A stretch of DNA of 64,000 nt from Rossellomorea aquimaris. GTDB taxonomy: Bacteria > Bacillota > Bacilli > Bacillales > Bacillaceae_B. The translations under genes and the position numbers were made by a program. The DNA is taken from the NCBI RefSeq assembly GCF_001877785.1, contig NZ_MINN01000150.1:62001-126000 (forward strand), given 5' to 3'. The notes below the pieces were generated by a model. It had not been told where the DNA came from. It searched no databases and was given only the letters and a program-made list of their open reading frames with translations. Positions 34,918 through 43,802 of this stretch are shown here, in pieces (the stretch's first letter is position 1; every line of letters begins with the position of its first letter).

Positions 34918-35097
34918 ATGGAGCTTAAACGTGCGAAGCAAATTTTATCTTCATCTGCAGACATAGAAGTGAAATTTCAAGACGCTTCTGTCTGGATCGA
35001 TGAAGTGATGGAAGACGGACAGACAGCAGTGGTACACTTGCGCGGTCCGCTTGAAGAGAGATCACAGGTAAGCATTGCGGATCTCCAGGAAGGCTGA
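34918..35097 (+). CDS. sspH: Small acid-soluble spore protein H family
   Basis: 59 residues from ATG 34918, with AAGGAGGA upstream. The ELKRAKQILSSSADIEVKF opening and WIDEV segment match the SspH family. These minor SASP are made in the forespore. Adjacent to the TEFASE protein (37 bp apart) and ended by a strong terminator. Confidence 0.9.
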   Translation: MELKRAKQILSSSADIEVKFQDASVWIDEVMEDGQTAVVHLRGPLEERSQVSIADLQEG

Positions 35098-35109
35098 TAG
35101 CACAATTGG

Positions 35110-35144
35110 AAAAGCCACGCGGAAAGGATCCGCGTGGCTTTTTT
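35110..35144. terminator. Terminator between sspH and the alkaline phosphatase gene
   Basis: AAAAGCCACGCGG and CCGCGTGGCTTTTTT stem; works for both convergent genes. Confidence 0.92.
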
Positions 35145-35148
35145 AGCA

Positions 35149-36528
35149 TTATTTATTCTCTTTGATTTTACCTTTATTCTTTAAAATTTCGAAAATCAAC
35201 TGAGCCTGGTTCGTATTGTCGATCATCCCTGCGAACTTTTCTTTCTGAGGACCGAATGCATAAACAGGTACGTCATCCCCTGTATGTCCATCCGTCGTCC
35301 AGCCAGTACCTGAACGCGTATCGAAGATCTTTTCGATTGCATTGTCGATTTCCACTTTATCCTTCGCGGCCGCTGCATCTTTTACGGATGCAATTTCTTC
35401 GTCTGTCAATTCAAGGTCGACGTATTGTGAAAGAGTTTCTTCTACAGATGCGCCGTTCGCGATTTCTTCTGCCATGAAGTCAGGCGTGCGTTTTGCAGCA
35501 TCAATTACACTTGGATCCCAGTTATAGTCGCCATCTGAACCGATTGAGAATCCGCCCGTTGAGTGGTCGGCCGTCACGACGACCAGGGTCTCACCATTTT
35601 CTTTGGCAAAATCACGCACTTTTTCAAATGCCTTTTCGAAATCCCTCATTTCACTCATGGCAGCCACTGCGTCATTGTCATGGCCAGCCCAGTCGACCTG
35701 GCTTCCTTCAACCATGAGGAAGAATCCGTCTTTATCCCCTTCCAGGCGGTCAAGAGCTGAAGTAGTCATATCGGCAAGGCTCGGCTGTTTTTCATCGCGG
35801 TCGATCATCTTGTCCATTCCTTCTTCAGCAAAAAGTCCGAGAACCTGTTCATTATCGTCTTTCTTCATTTCATCTGCTGTCTTTACATAACTGTATCCGT
35901 CTTTCTTGAATTCTTCTGCAATGTTGCGGTCTTCGCGTTCAAGGAACTTTGTCCCTCCGCCAAGCATAACATCGATTTTGTGCTTGCCATTGATCATTTC
36001 ATCGAAGTAATCATTTGCGATTTCATTTTCATTGTCACGGTGTTCATCATGCGCACCGTAAGAAGCAGGTGTGGCATGCGTAATTTGGGAAGTCGAAACG
36101 ATACCCGTCGACATACCGTTTTCCTTTGCCTGTTCTAAAACCGTTTTGATTTCTGTCTTATCGTTATCCAGGGCGATAGCGTTATTATACGTTTTTTTAC
36201 CGCCGCTCATCGCAGTGGCTGCTGCCGCTGAATCCGTTACATTTTCTTTTTCGTCTTCAGGATAAGTGGACTGCAGTCCCACAAGATACGGATCAAATGC
36301 CGTTTTCTCGAATTCCGGTGTATCCGGATTGTCATTTATATAACGAAGGGCTGTTGTATAAGGGACACCCATGCCGTCACCAATCATGAAGATGACATTT
36401 TTGGCTTTCCCGTTTTTAGATTCTTTCGCTTGCGCCTCAGGGTTGTCCTGATTCATACCGATCACACTTCCGATTGCCAATGATGAAACAACTGCCAAAG
36501 GAAGGATCTTCTTCATGGATTTTTTCAT
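35149..36528 (-). CDS. Alkaline phosphatase (PhoA family)
   Basis: 459 residues. Signal peptide (two Lys pairs, hydrophobic core to about residue 25), then GDGMGVP with metal ligand D51 and VTDSAAAATAMSGG with the nucleophile Ser 100. TADHSTGG and the later TGWTTDGHTGDDVPV supply the remaining zinc ligands. Secreted phosphomonoesterase for phosphate scavenging. A PhoP-type box is found upstream, which supports phosphate-starvation control. Confidence 0.95.
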   Translation of the reverse strand: MKKSMKKILPLAVVSSLAIGSVIGMNQDNPEAQAKESKNGKAKNVIFMIGDGMGVPYTTALRYINDNPDTPEFEKTAFDPYLVGLQSTYPEDEKENVTDSAAAATAMSGGKKTYNNAIALDNDKTEIKTVLEQAKENGMSTGIVSTSQITHATPASYGAHDEHRDNENEIANDYFDEMINGKHKIDVMLGGGTKFLEREDRNIAEEFKKDGYSYVKTADEMKKDDNEQVLGLFAEEGMDKMIDRDEKQPSLADMTTSALDRLEGDKDGFFLMVEGSQVDWAGHDNDAVAAMSEMRDFEKAFEKVRDFAKENGETLVVVTADHSTGGFSIGSDGDYNWDPSVIDAAKRTPDFMAEEIANGASVEETLSQYVDLELTDEEIASVKDAAAAKDKVEIDNAIEKIFDTRSGTGWTTDGHTGDDVPVYAFGPQKEKFAGMIDNTNQAQLIFEILKNKGKIKENK

Positions 36529-36609
36529 GTCGCAACCTCCTAGATTATGAATACAGTTACTAGGATAATAGAGAATTATAAAGAATTATTTTCAAAGAGA
36601 CGACAATCT

Positions 36610-36626
36610 TGTAAAAGATTTGTAAA
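36610..36626 (-). promoter_or_regulatory. Pho box upstream of the alkaline phosphatase gene
   Basis: Two direct repeats of TTTACA on the minus strand with an 11-bp period (TTTACA-N5-TTTACA), the Bacillus PhoP half-site pattern. Only two repeats are clear; PhoP usually binds to four. It is about 80 bp upstream of the start codon. Confidence 0.6.
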
Positions 36627-36631
36627 TGCAA

Positions 36632-36677
36632 AAAGGTCCGTCCCCTCATTCCTTTACGGAACGCGGGGCGGGCCTTT
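36632..36677 (-). terminator. Terminator of the DDAH-like gene
   Basis: AAAGGCCCGCCCC and GGGGACGGACCTTT arms pair with a small inner loop, followed by Ts on the minus strand. Confidence 0.75.
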
Positions 36678-36679
36678 GT

Positions 36680-37540
36680 CTATTCCCTTACAAGAGGCAG
36701 GGTGCAGCACCTGAAGGAGCCGCCTGATTTGATGATTTCCGAGAAGTCGGTTTCGATGACCTTGAAGCCCTTTTCTCTTATTCTTCCATTCAACTCTCCA
36801 TTCTGCGGGAGGCTGACAATCGTTTTGTCACCGATGGCAAGGACATTCGGTCCCATACGGAACTGTTCCTTTTCGCTTACTTCAATGATGTTGTAGTGCT
36901 CTTTGATTTTTTCCAGATCTTTTTTCGAAAAAGCAGGCGGATAAACGAGTGCCGCTTCCTCCGAAATGATCGTGAACACACAATCAAGGTGCAGGATATC
37001 ACTCCTCAAAGGAAGTGCATGCACGGTATAGTCGGGGAGCAGTTTTTTCAGGGCCTGGACTGCCAGACGGTTTGTGCGGCCGCTTATACCTACCCAGACA
37101 TCTTTACCGTCTACCAGCACATCCCCTCCTTCGATTGAATGAGCAGCCAGATGGGTATGCGGGATCTTATGTTCTTCGAGCCACCCGAGAAGAACCTTCA
37201 CTTCTCCTTTTCTAAGCTCAGTATTCATCGATGAAACGATGAGTTCATTCCCGATGCAGAATCCGATATCCCTTGTGAATACCTGCTCGTTCATTTCCTT
37301 TTGGGGTGCGAGGTGATGCACCTCAGCGCCGTTTTCCTCAAGGATTTTCACAAACTGCTCATGCTGGTACACGGCTTCATCTATATTGATATTATCTTTC
37401 ATAAAATGTTTTTGTGTTTCATTGATGATTTCCGTAATTCTCATGTTTTGAGGCGAAACCACCAATACCTTTTTTAATTTTCCGTATTCAGAAGGACAAT
37501 TCACATCATTGTCCTGAACTGTTTCTCTAGACAGGTTCAT
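36680..37540 (-). CDS. Amidinotransferase/dimethylarginine dimethylaminohydrolase-like protein (YkgA-like)
   Basis: 286 residues of the guanidine-modifying superfamily. Catalytic candidates: Cys 278 or 279 near the C-terminus (SFRCCTLP) and His 184 in DILHLDCVF; TRDIGF (residues 89-94) and EGGDVLV (137-143) hold substrate-binding acidic residues. It would act on arginine or methylarginine by a Cys-linked intermediate. Start ATG 37540 behind GGGAGG. Single-gene unit. Confidence 0.85.
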   Translation of the reverse strand: MNLSRETVQDNDVNCPSEYGKLKKVLVVSPQNMRITEIINETQKHFMKDNINIDEAVYQHEQFVKILEENGAEVHHLAPQKEMNEQVFTRDIGFCIGNELIVSSMNTELRKGEVKVLLGWLEEHKIPHTHLAAHSIEGGDVLVDGKDVWVGISGRTNRLAVQALKKLLPDYTVHALPLRSDILHLDCVFTIISEEAALVYPPAFSKKDLEKIKEHYNIIEVSEKEQFRMGPNVLAIGDKTIVSLPQNGELNGRIREKGFKVIETDFSEIIKSGGSFRCCTLPLVRE

Positions 37541-37644
37541 AGGGTTTTTTACCTCCCAAAATTTTTCATTACGGAGGACTATTCCCCGTTTGGTAAGGGA
37601 TGAAACCTTGGAAATTTATATTGCAGCCAGTCTCCTCATAATAA

Positions 37645-37673
37645 AAAGGACCCTTTGCAAAGGATCCCTTTTA
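37645..37673 (-). terminator. Terminator of the first KGG gene
   Basis: AAAAGGGATCCTT and AAAGGGTCCTTTTT pair, followed by Ts, on the minus strand. Confidence 0.75.
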
Positions 37674-37688
37674 TTTGTTAAGATAATA

Positions 37689-38006
37689 TTAATTGTTGTT
37701 ATTTGAATTGTTGTTTGAACGGTTGGAGCCGCCTGAGTTTGAGTTATTGCTTCTTGATTGATTTGAATTTCCTGAGTTGCTGGAATTTCTACCGCCTTTT
37801 TCACCGATTTCCTGGTAGAATTCTTTATCATGATTATTCGAGGTGGCTTCTCCGCCTTTTTCTCCGATCTCCTGATAGAACTCTTTATCGTGATTGCGTG
37901 ACGTAGCTTCTCCGCCTTTGCGCCCCGCTTCTTCATAACTCATTTTATTGTTGTTTTTGCTGTTGTTATTATTGTTGTTATTACTATTATTATTATTGTT
38001 TGCCAT
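37689..38006 (-). CDS. KGG-repeat (GsiB-like) stress protein, copy 1
   Basis: 105 residues. Three KGG motifs (GRKGGEATSRNHDKEFYQ, then EIGEKGGEATSNN, then EIGEKGGRNSS) flanked by long Asn/Ser-rich, low-complexity ends. The motif is the stress-induced repeat of GsiB and plant group 1 LEA-like proteins, which protect under drying. It is the near twin of the next gene; the leader up to AAAGGAGAGG is also the same, so the duplication includes the promoter-proximal part. Confidence 0.9.
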   Translation of the reverse strand: MANNNNNSNNNNNNNSKNNNKMSYEEAGRKGGEATSRNHDKEFYQEIGEKGGEATSNNHDKEFYQEIGEKGGRNSSNSGNSNQSRSNNSNSGGSNRSNNNSNNNN

Positions 38007-38086
38007 TTTGTTTCCTCTCCTTTAAATGTAATTAGTCTCCATGACGTTTACCGGAAATGACGTTTCTATGACATGATTTTTAAGTA

Positions 38087-38434
38087 TTAACTGTTGTTTG
38101 AGTTGCCGGATCCTGAATTAGAGCTGTTGGAACCGGAATTTGAACCATTGGATCCGGAGTTTGAGTTATTGCTTCTTGATTGGTTTGAATTTCCTGAGTT
38201 GCTGGAATTTCTGCCGCCTTTTTCACCGATCTCCTGGTAGAATTCTTTATCATGATTCTGGGCAGTCGCTTCTCCGCCTTTTTCTCCGATTTCCTGATAG
38301 AATTCCTTATCGTGATTGCGTGATGTAGCTTCCCCGCCTTTACGTCCTCTTTCCTCGCGGCTCATGTTTCCGTTGCTGTTGTTATTGTTGTTTTTACTAT
38401 TATTGTTGTTATTACTATTATTATTGTTTGCCAT
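38087..38434 (-). CDS. KGG-repeat (GsiB-like) stress protein, copy 2
   Basis: 115 residues with the same three KGG motifs in almost identical sequence and a longer Ser/Asn/Gly tail. Disordered and hydrophilic. It sits 80 bp upstream of copy 1 with no obvious terminator between them. Both may be in one transcript. In Bacillus GsiB is SigB-controlled; I found no clear SigB promoter here. Confidence 0.9.
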   Translation of the reverse strand: MANNNNSNNNNNSKNNNNNSNGNMSREERGRKGGEATSRNHDKEFYQEIGEKGGEATAQNHDKEFYQEIGEKGGRNSSNSGNSNQSRSNNSNSGSNGSNSGSNSSNSGSGNSNNS

Positions 38435-38769
38435 TTTGTTTCCTCTCCTTTAAGTGTAATTAGTGTGATGACCAATGACTCTTAAGAAATGATGTTTCCA
38501 ATGACTTTCCCCAAAACCTAAGCAGAATTCTCATGCCATGTTCGCCTTCACTATGGCTTGTCTTTTCTCTTAAAATAGAATGCCATTCTGTAAGAATCCT
38601 CCTTCGATTTTTAATGTTACATTTGCTTGTTTACCATCTTATTGGAAATATAAACATGGGGATGTGGAATAATTTTTTCATTATTTCTCCGATTCCCAAT
38701 AGGACGCGACTTGCTCTTTATAAAAAATTTTTCAAATAATTTGTTTACATACACCCTCCCCCGTTTCCA
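38435..38769. other. 335-bp intergenic region, nothing coding seen
   Basis: Between the KGG genes (minus) and the terminator of the acyl-CoA synthetase gene. It is AT-rich and probably carries the promoter of the KGG pair. No convincing ORF, RNA motif or repeat was found. Confidence 0.6.
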
Positions 38770-38770
38770 T

Positions 38771-38802
38771 AAAAAAAGACGTGTGCATGCACACGTCTTT
38801 TT
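38771..38802 (-). terminator. Terminator of the acyl-CoA synthetase gene
   Basis: AAAGACGTGTGCA-TGCACACGTCTTT, a perfect palindrome with A and T runs on either side. Confidence 0.92.
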
Positions 38803-38807
38803 ACTAA

Positions 38808-40388
38808 TTAATGAACCATCCGGTCCCGGTCCTTCCAAAATTCTTTCCGGATCACGACTTTTTGGATTTTTCCGGAGGCGGTCTTCGGAAGTTCCTCCGC
38901 AAAAGTAATGCCTTTTGGCGCTTTAAAATGGGCCAGCTTCTCCCGGCAGAAAGTGATAAGCTCTCCTTCAGCAAGATTGTGCCCGTCACGGAGGACCACC
39001 ACCGCGTGCGGGACTTCCCCCCATCTTTCATCCGGTACGGCAACCACCGCTGCTTCGAGGACGCCCGGATGTTCATAAAGCGCCCCCTCTACTTCGATTG
39101 AGGAAATATTTTCCCCGCCGCTGATGATGACATCTTTCATACGATCTACAATCTCGATAAAACCGTCTCCGTCGACAACCGCCATATCCCCCGTATGAAG
39201 CCACCCATCCCTGATCGCTGCATTCGTCGCTTCCGGATTTTTAAAGTATCCCTCCATGACCGTGTTCGTCCTGGTCACGATTTCCCCAATTGCTTTCCCG
39301 TCATGAGGGACCTCATTCCCTAACTCATCTACGACCTTGACCCTGGCCCCGATCATGCTGTATCCCGCCTTGGCCTTTAGCCGATACTTCTCTTCATTGG
39401 TTTTTTCCTGTTCCATGGAACGGATTGCAGAAGTCGTGATGAGCGGAGAAATCTCCGTCATCCCGTACACCTGGATGAATTCCCACTTCAGGTCCTCTTC
39501 CACTTTTCTCACAAAAGCAGGAGGAGGTGCCGAACCAGCGATGACGACCCTTAAAGGCTGATCGATACCCGGCTTTTCAGATTCATATTGTTCAAGGATC
39601 ATATTGAGGACGGTCGGGGCCATATGCATGACCGACACCCCGTGCCTTTTCACTTTTTCCAAAATGACTTTCGGATCGACCTTCCTCAGCATCACTTGTG
39701 TCGCACCGTTCGCCGTATAGTAGAAAGGCGATCCCCAGCCGTTCACGTGGAACATCGGCAGCACATGAAGGAGAGTGTCCTGATCCGAAACCTTCAGGTG
39801 GTGCATGCTGGACAGAGCGTGAAGATAATTAGACCGGTGCGTGAGGAGAACTCCCTTCGGATCCCCGGTCGTCCCGCTCGTGTACAGAAGGGAAGCGATG
39901 TCGGTTTCTTCGAGCGGCACCCTGTCGAATAGTTCGGTACTGTACTTCCCCCTCCACTCGTCATATCCAGGGTAATCGTCCTGAGAATCGCCGTGGATGA
40001 TCACGTGTTTCAGGTTTGATACTTTCGACAGGATCGGTTGGACGAGCGGATACAGTTCTTCATCCACAAACAATGCCTTACTTTCACTGTGGGTCAAAAT
40101 GAATTGATAGTCCGCAGGCTTGAGGCGAGTATTCAGAGGGGTCATCACACCGCCGACTCCGTATACCCCGCAAAACCCTTCTAGCATCTCCGTCGTGTTC
40201 GGCGCGAGGTATGCGACTTTGTCCCCTTTTTCAATGCCAAGTTCCTGCAGCCCCCGGGATAACTGGTTTACACGGGCATTCAGCTGTTTATATGTAAGTC
40301 TTTTTTCATCATCGATGATCGCGGTCTTATCACCGTATTGCTCCACCGCCCGATCAAGAAAGTCCGTTAACACTAAAGGTACATGCAT
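38808..40388 (-). CDS. Long-chain fatty-acid-CoA ligase (AMP-dependent synthetase)
   Basis: 526 residues from ATG 40388; upstream in-frame codons are less likely as start. Adenylation motifs are intact: SLLYTSGTTGDPKGV (about residues 165-180), VYGMTE, the TGDMAVVDGDG hinge aspartate and a C-terminal GKIQK lysine that activates the acyl group. It turns a carboxylic (probably fatty) acid into its CoA thioester to feed beta-oxidation. Separate from the fad operon; no FadR box seen in front, but a palindrome is present. Confidence 0.93.
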   Translation of the reverse strand: MHVPLVLTDFLDRAVEQYGDKTAIIDDEKRLTYKQLNARVNQLSRGLQELGIEKGDKVAYLAPNTTEMLEGFCGVYGVGGVMTPLNTRLKPADYQFILTHSESKALFVDEELYPLVQPILSKVSNLKHVIIHGDSQDDYPGYDEWRGKYSTELFDRVPLEETDIASLLYTSGTTGDPKGVLLTHRSNYLHALSSMHHLKVSDQDTLLHVLPMFHVNGWGSPFYYTANGATQVMLRKVDPKVILEKVKRHGVSVMHMAPTVLNMILEQYESEKPGIDQPLRVVIAGSAPPPAFVRKVEEDLKWEFIQVYGMTEISPLITTSAIRSMEQEKTNEEKYRLKAKAGYSMIGARVKVVDELGNEVPHDGKAIGEIVTRTNTVMEGYFKNPEATNAAIRDGWLHTGDMAVVDGDGFIEIVDRMKDVIISGGENISSIEVEGALYEHPGVLEAAVVAVPDERWGEVPHAVVVLRDGHNLAEGELITFCREKLAHFKAPKGITFAEELPKTASGKIQKVVIRKEFWKDRDRMVH

Positions 40389-40416
40389 GCTGTCATTCCA
40401 TCCCCTTCCCAAATTA

Positions 40417-40429
40417 GTAAAGCGTTTAC
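40417..40429 (-). promoter_or_regulatory. Palindromic operator-like site upstream of the acyl-CoA ligase
   Basis: GTAAAGCGTTTAC, an inverted repeat with a central G. It resembles LacI/CcpA-type operators but has several departures from the cre consensus, so the regulator is open. Confidence 0.4.
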
Positions 40430-40691
40430 TTTATTTTAAAGGGAATGCGGGAGAGATATCAAGTTAGTTGTGTCAATTTTCTGATAAATGATGAGTGAAG
40501 ATTTGTATATGAAACTTTTTTAGATGGATTTGAAATTGGGGTGTATTGAGGAGTCAGATTAGTTAAAATTGCTGGGTTGAAGCTATGTGAAGGGGTATAT
40601 TTAGTCAAATTGGTGGTTGGGGGCTTTTTTAGGGTATCCGTATAGAGTGAAATTCGGGATTGGGACAGGTTGAATTGGAATTGAAATGGGA

Positions 40692-40800
40692 AATCTTTTG
40701 AATTCGTGGCGTAATCTTCGAATTCAGTCGATAATCTTTTAATTTTCATCTTTATTCTTCGAATTTACCCAATTATTCTTTCGATTCTGCGATTAATTCC
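40692..40800. repeat. Intergenic array, period 20-21 bp, motif AATCTTYGAATT
   Basis: TCTT-centred motifs at 40694, 40715, 40735, 40756 and 40777 (steps 21, 20, 21, 21) and a degenerate sixth at 40797. Several copies read ATCTTCGAATT or ATCTTTTGAATT. The array is in the 490-bp gap between the helicase gene and the ligase gene; the part 40430-40690 is G/T-rich with no feature I can name. Confidence 0.72.
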
Positions 40801-40833
40801 GCCACTTACCAATAATATCCATAAAATAAAGAC

Positions 40834-40875
40834 AAAAAAGCATGGCTTCGCACCATCGCGCAGCCATGCTTTTTC
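40834..40875 (-). terminator. Terminator of the DEAD-box helicase gene
   Basis: AAAAAGCATGGCT and AGCCATGCTTTTT stem around an 11-base inner part, followed by Ts on the minus strand. Confidence 0.88.
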
Positions 40876-40878
40876 AAT

Positions 40879-42447
40879 TTAAGACCGGCCTCTTCTACCG
40901 CCTGAACCCTTGCTTGAGCTGCCGCTGCGTCCACGGCCGCCGCCTCTGCCAGCCGATGACGATCCTCTTCCAGATGGATTCCTGCCATCAGATCTAGCAG
41001 CTGAACGATTGCTTGATCCGTGTCTGCCATCAGGTCTATCACCCGAACGTCCGCTCGTTCCACTTCTGCCGTCAGACCTGCCAGCTGAACGGTCGCTCGG
41101 CCCGCGTCTGCTGTCAGAGCCGGCAGCCGAACGTCCGCTCGAACCTCGTCCACTGCCTCTTCCGGAGGATGTCCGTTCACCGTCACGGCCGCCTGATCCG
41201 CGTCCGCTTTTCCTGCTGCGTTCCCGGCTCTCCTGAATTTTACGTTCCCTTCTATCCTTGGCACTTTCATTGTTCCCTTTACCGCGGGACGGGGACGGGC
41301 TGCTTTCAGCAGCAGCCGCCACTTCCACCTCACGCCTCGGCAGCGAACGCTCGATGCCCTTTTCAATCATTTCGAGTGCCTGCTTATCCTTCAATGCCGC
41401 AAACGTGATGGCGAGTCCGTCATTTCCGGCACGCCCCGTCCGGCCGATCCGGTGGATATAACTTTCCACATCCTCCGGGATATCGTAGTTGAAGACGTGC
41501 GTGACGCCTTCAACGTCAAGGCCGCGGGCCGCAACATCCGTGGCGATCAATAGTTGGATTTTGGCGTCACGGAACTTTTTCATGACCGCTTCTCTTTTTG
41601 CCTGGGAAAGGTCACCGTGAAGCTCATCGACAAGGAATCCCCTTGCCTTAAGATCCATGTGCAGTTTGCTTACCCGCCTCTTCGTCCGGCAGAAAATGAT
41701 GCCGAGAAACGGCTGGACGTCGTGGATCGTTTGACTGAGGGCATCAAGTTTCTGACGGTCGGTCGTTTCGATGACTTCCTGCTGGATTTCCTCGACGATC
41801 TTTTCCTTTTCCCGGATCTGAACGTTATGAGGGTTGTTCATATAGCGCTTCCCTATTTTCCGGATGTCCTTTGACATCGTCGCCGAGAATAGGGCGGTCT
41901 GCCTCGTATAAGGCGTCTCGCGGATGATTGCCTCGACCTCATCGAAAAAGCCGATATGGAGCATTTGATCCGCTTCATCCAAGACCAGGAATGACACTTC
42001 AGTGAAATCGACCGTCCCGCGGCGTACGTGATCAAGGATCCGTCCCGGTGTTCCGATGACGATGTGGACCGCCTTATTTGTCAAACGCTTGATCTGTTTC
42101 TCGACGTCTTGGCCGCCGTAGACCGCAAGCACATTGATGTCTTCTTTTGATGCAGCCAGCAGCTGGTTGAGTTCAGCCGTCACCTGGATCGCCAGTTCCC
42201 TTGTCGGAGTTACGATAAGGGATTGGATGCTTTCTTTTTCTTTATCGATACTCGCAAGCATCGGCAGCAGGAAGGCCATTGTTTTCCCCGTGCCGGTCTG
42301 TGCCTGTCCAATAACATCTTCGCCATTTAATAAAACAGGTATCGTTTCAACCTGGATCGGTGTCGGTTCTGTAATGGATTGTTCTTTTAATGCTTCTGTG
42401 TACTTGGGCTGAATCCCCAAGGATGTGAAATCGTTCAATATGGTCAC
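40879..42447 (-). CDS. DEAD-box RNA helicase with an RGG/SR-type tail
   Basis: 522 residues. Motif order: Q-motif (TEPTPIQ), motif I AQTGTGKT (about 49-56), PTRELA, DEAD at about 153, SAT, and [10 protein letters not shown] (motif VI) near 340. From about residue 385 the protein is a Ser/Gly/Arg/Asp-rich tail made of RSDGRxxxSxRS-type repeats; such tails bind RNA. It likely remodels RNA in the cold or in ribosome assembly or decay. Start: GTG 42447; TTG 42438 is equally placed. Confidence 0.93.
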   Translation of the reverse strand: MTILNDFTSLGIQPKYTEALKEQSITEPTPIQVETIPVLLNGEDVIGQAQTGTGKTMAFLLPMLASIDKEKESIQSLIVTPTRELAIQVTAELNQLLAASKEDINVLAVYGGQDVEKQIKRLTNKAVHIVIGTPGRILDHVRRGTVDFTEVSFLVLDEADQMLHIGFFDEVEAIIRETPYTRQTALFSATMSKDIRKIGKRYMNNPHNVQIREKEKIVEEIQQEVIETTDRQKLDALSQTIHDVQPFLGIIFCRTKRRVSKLHMDLKARGFLVDELHGDLSQAKREAVMKKFRDAKIQLLIATDVAARGLDVEGVTHVFNYDIPEDVESYIHRIGRTGRAGNDGLAITFAALKDKQALEMIEKGIERSLPRREVEVAAAAESSPSPSRGKGNNESAKDRRERKIQESRERSRKSGRGSGGRDGERTSSGRGSGRGSSGRSAAGSDSRRGPSDRSAGRSDGRSGTSGRSGDRPDGRHGSSNRSAARSDGRNPSGRGSSSAGRGGGRGRSGSSSKGSGGRRGRS

Positions 42448-42539
42448 CTCTTCCCCCTCATTATACCCCTATCCTTTCTATAAAAATAGGGCACTGTGCT
42501 ATAATGAAAAAATCGTTGTAATAGAAATGAGGAATGAGC

Positions 42540-42995
42540 ATGCTGACCTTCCAGGAAAAACTGGATATCATTGAAACATTCGATGAACTGACCAAAAAAG
42601 AGGTGTCTCTCAACCGGGTGAATTTTCACTTTGAGGACAGCCTTTATGATAAAACAGTCGTTGTATACCACCTGCATCCGAATGGAAACGGATTTGTCTA
42701 CACCGGGGAGCTTCCCCAATATGAATCTAATGCAAAGGGTCTTGTGAATATCCGCGACTATTCTGAAGAAGAGATCCGTACCATCATCACCGCCTCGATC
42801 ACTTATTTATCCCAGGAAGAAGAAATCGAGCCTGCTGCCCAACAAACATGGAAAGATTCCGAAGGCCACACCCTTCTTCTCGTGGAAGAAGACGACCGCT
42901 GGAACATCTATGCCGATGAAAACCTTGAGGACAGCTTCGGCGGATATGATGAAGCTGCTTTGTATTTGAGGGAAGAAGGATTTAAGATCCGATAA
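42540..42995 (+). CDS. Protein of unknown function, 151 residues
   Basis: From ATG 42540 behind GAGGAA. Soluble, acidic; has YSEEEIRTIITASITYL and a C-terminal DDRWNIYADENLEDSFGGYDEAALYLREEGF, which looks like a small alpha/beta domain found alone in Bacillaceae. I do not recognise the family. Divergent from the helicase gene with less than 100 bp between. Confidence 0.75.
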   Translation: MLTFQEKLDIIETFDELTKKEVSLNRVNFHFEDSLYDKTVVVYHLHPNGNGFVYTGELPQYESNAKGLVNIRDYSEEEIRTIITASITYLSQEEEIEPAAQQTWKDSEGHTLLLVEEDDRWNIYADENLEDSFGGYDEAALYLREEGFKIR

Positions 42996-43125
42996 TATTT
43001 TTTTCAAAATAACCCAGTCATATCAATAACAAACAACCCACGGGGAATCCGTTGCCATTCCCTGTTTGCCCATGGATGAATATACTGGGGATAACTGCCC
43101 AACCAAAAGAGGAGGAGAGTTACAG

Positions 43126-43662
43126 ATGAAAGTATTAGCGCTGCTCGGAAGTACGAGAAAAGACGGGAACTCCGAATACCTTGCGAAAAAAATCGTCGAG
43201 GGGACCGACCATACCATTGTGTCGCTTGCAGATTTGAATATTAAGCCAATCGTGGATATGAGACATACAGAAGAAGGATTCTCACCTGTCGAAGATGATT
43301 ATGAGGAACTCGTTGAATTGATTCAGGAACACGACATCCTTCTGTTTGCAACTCCGCTTTACTGGTACGGTATGAGCGGGCCGATGAAAAACTTCTTCGA
43401 CCGCTGGAGTCAATACTTGCGCGATGAACGGTTCAACTTGAAAGAAGAACTGACCAAGAAAAAAGCTTATGTCGTCATCAGCGGCGGACCAAGCGCCCGC
43501 ATCAAGGGACTTCCGCTTGTTCAGCAGTTCAATTACATCTTTGAATTCGTGAACATGGAATTCGCAGACTATATGATCGGTGCCGGCGTACGCCCTGGTG
43601 AAGTGGCCACCGACCTTGCCGCGCTTGAAAAGGCGGAGCGCTGGAACGCTTTGTTCAGATAA
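43126..43662 (+). CDS. NADPH-dependent FMN reductase family protein
   Basis: 178 residues from ATG 43126 with GGAGGAG upstream. A flavodoxin-like fold: LLGSTRKDGNSE phosphate loop at residues 6-17, TPLYWYGMSGPMKNFFDRWS for the flavin ring, and ISGGPSAR. It could reduce quinones, azo dyes or metal ions; the true substrate is unknown. A terminator hairpin follows. Confidence 0.9.
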   Translation: MKVLALLGSTRKDGNSEYLAKKIVEGTDHTIVSLADLNIKPIVDMRHTEEGFSPVEDDYEELVELIQEHDILLFATPLYWYGMSGPMKNFFDRWSQYLRDERFNLKEELTKKKAYVVISGGPSARIKGLPLVQQFNYIFEFVNMEFADYMIGAGVRPGEVATDLAALEKAERWNALFR

Positions 43663-43716
43663 AATAACATCGAAGTTCAGCCCTGAGATTTGATAAAGCT
43701 GAACACAATTGCAGTG

Positions 43717-43746
43717 AAGGATGATCCATGGGATCATCCTTTTTTG
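43717..43746 (+). terminator. Terminator after the FMN reductase gene
   Basis: AAGGATGATCC-ATGG-GATCATCCTT followed by Ts. Confidence 0.9.
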
Positions 43747-43802
43747 TTTATTCAGCCTTCAATTGGAAACATTATGATTATACCAACCATCGGAGGCACG
43801 AC

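Noticed and set aside
34659..34964. 101-residue hydrophobic frame on the minus strand
   Set aside because: It is opposite the TEFASE protein and the start of sspH, both of which have good ribosome binding sites.
40417..40429. Firm call as a CcpA cre site
   Set aside because: Several conserved positions of the consensus are not met, in contrast to the site at 20333; kept as an operator of unknown kind.
40910..41408. Overlapping plus-strand frames of 108 and 131 residues
   Set aside because: They mirror the repeated Arg/Ser/Gly codons of the helicase tail on the other strand; no start signals.
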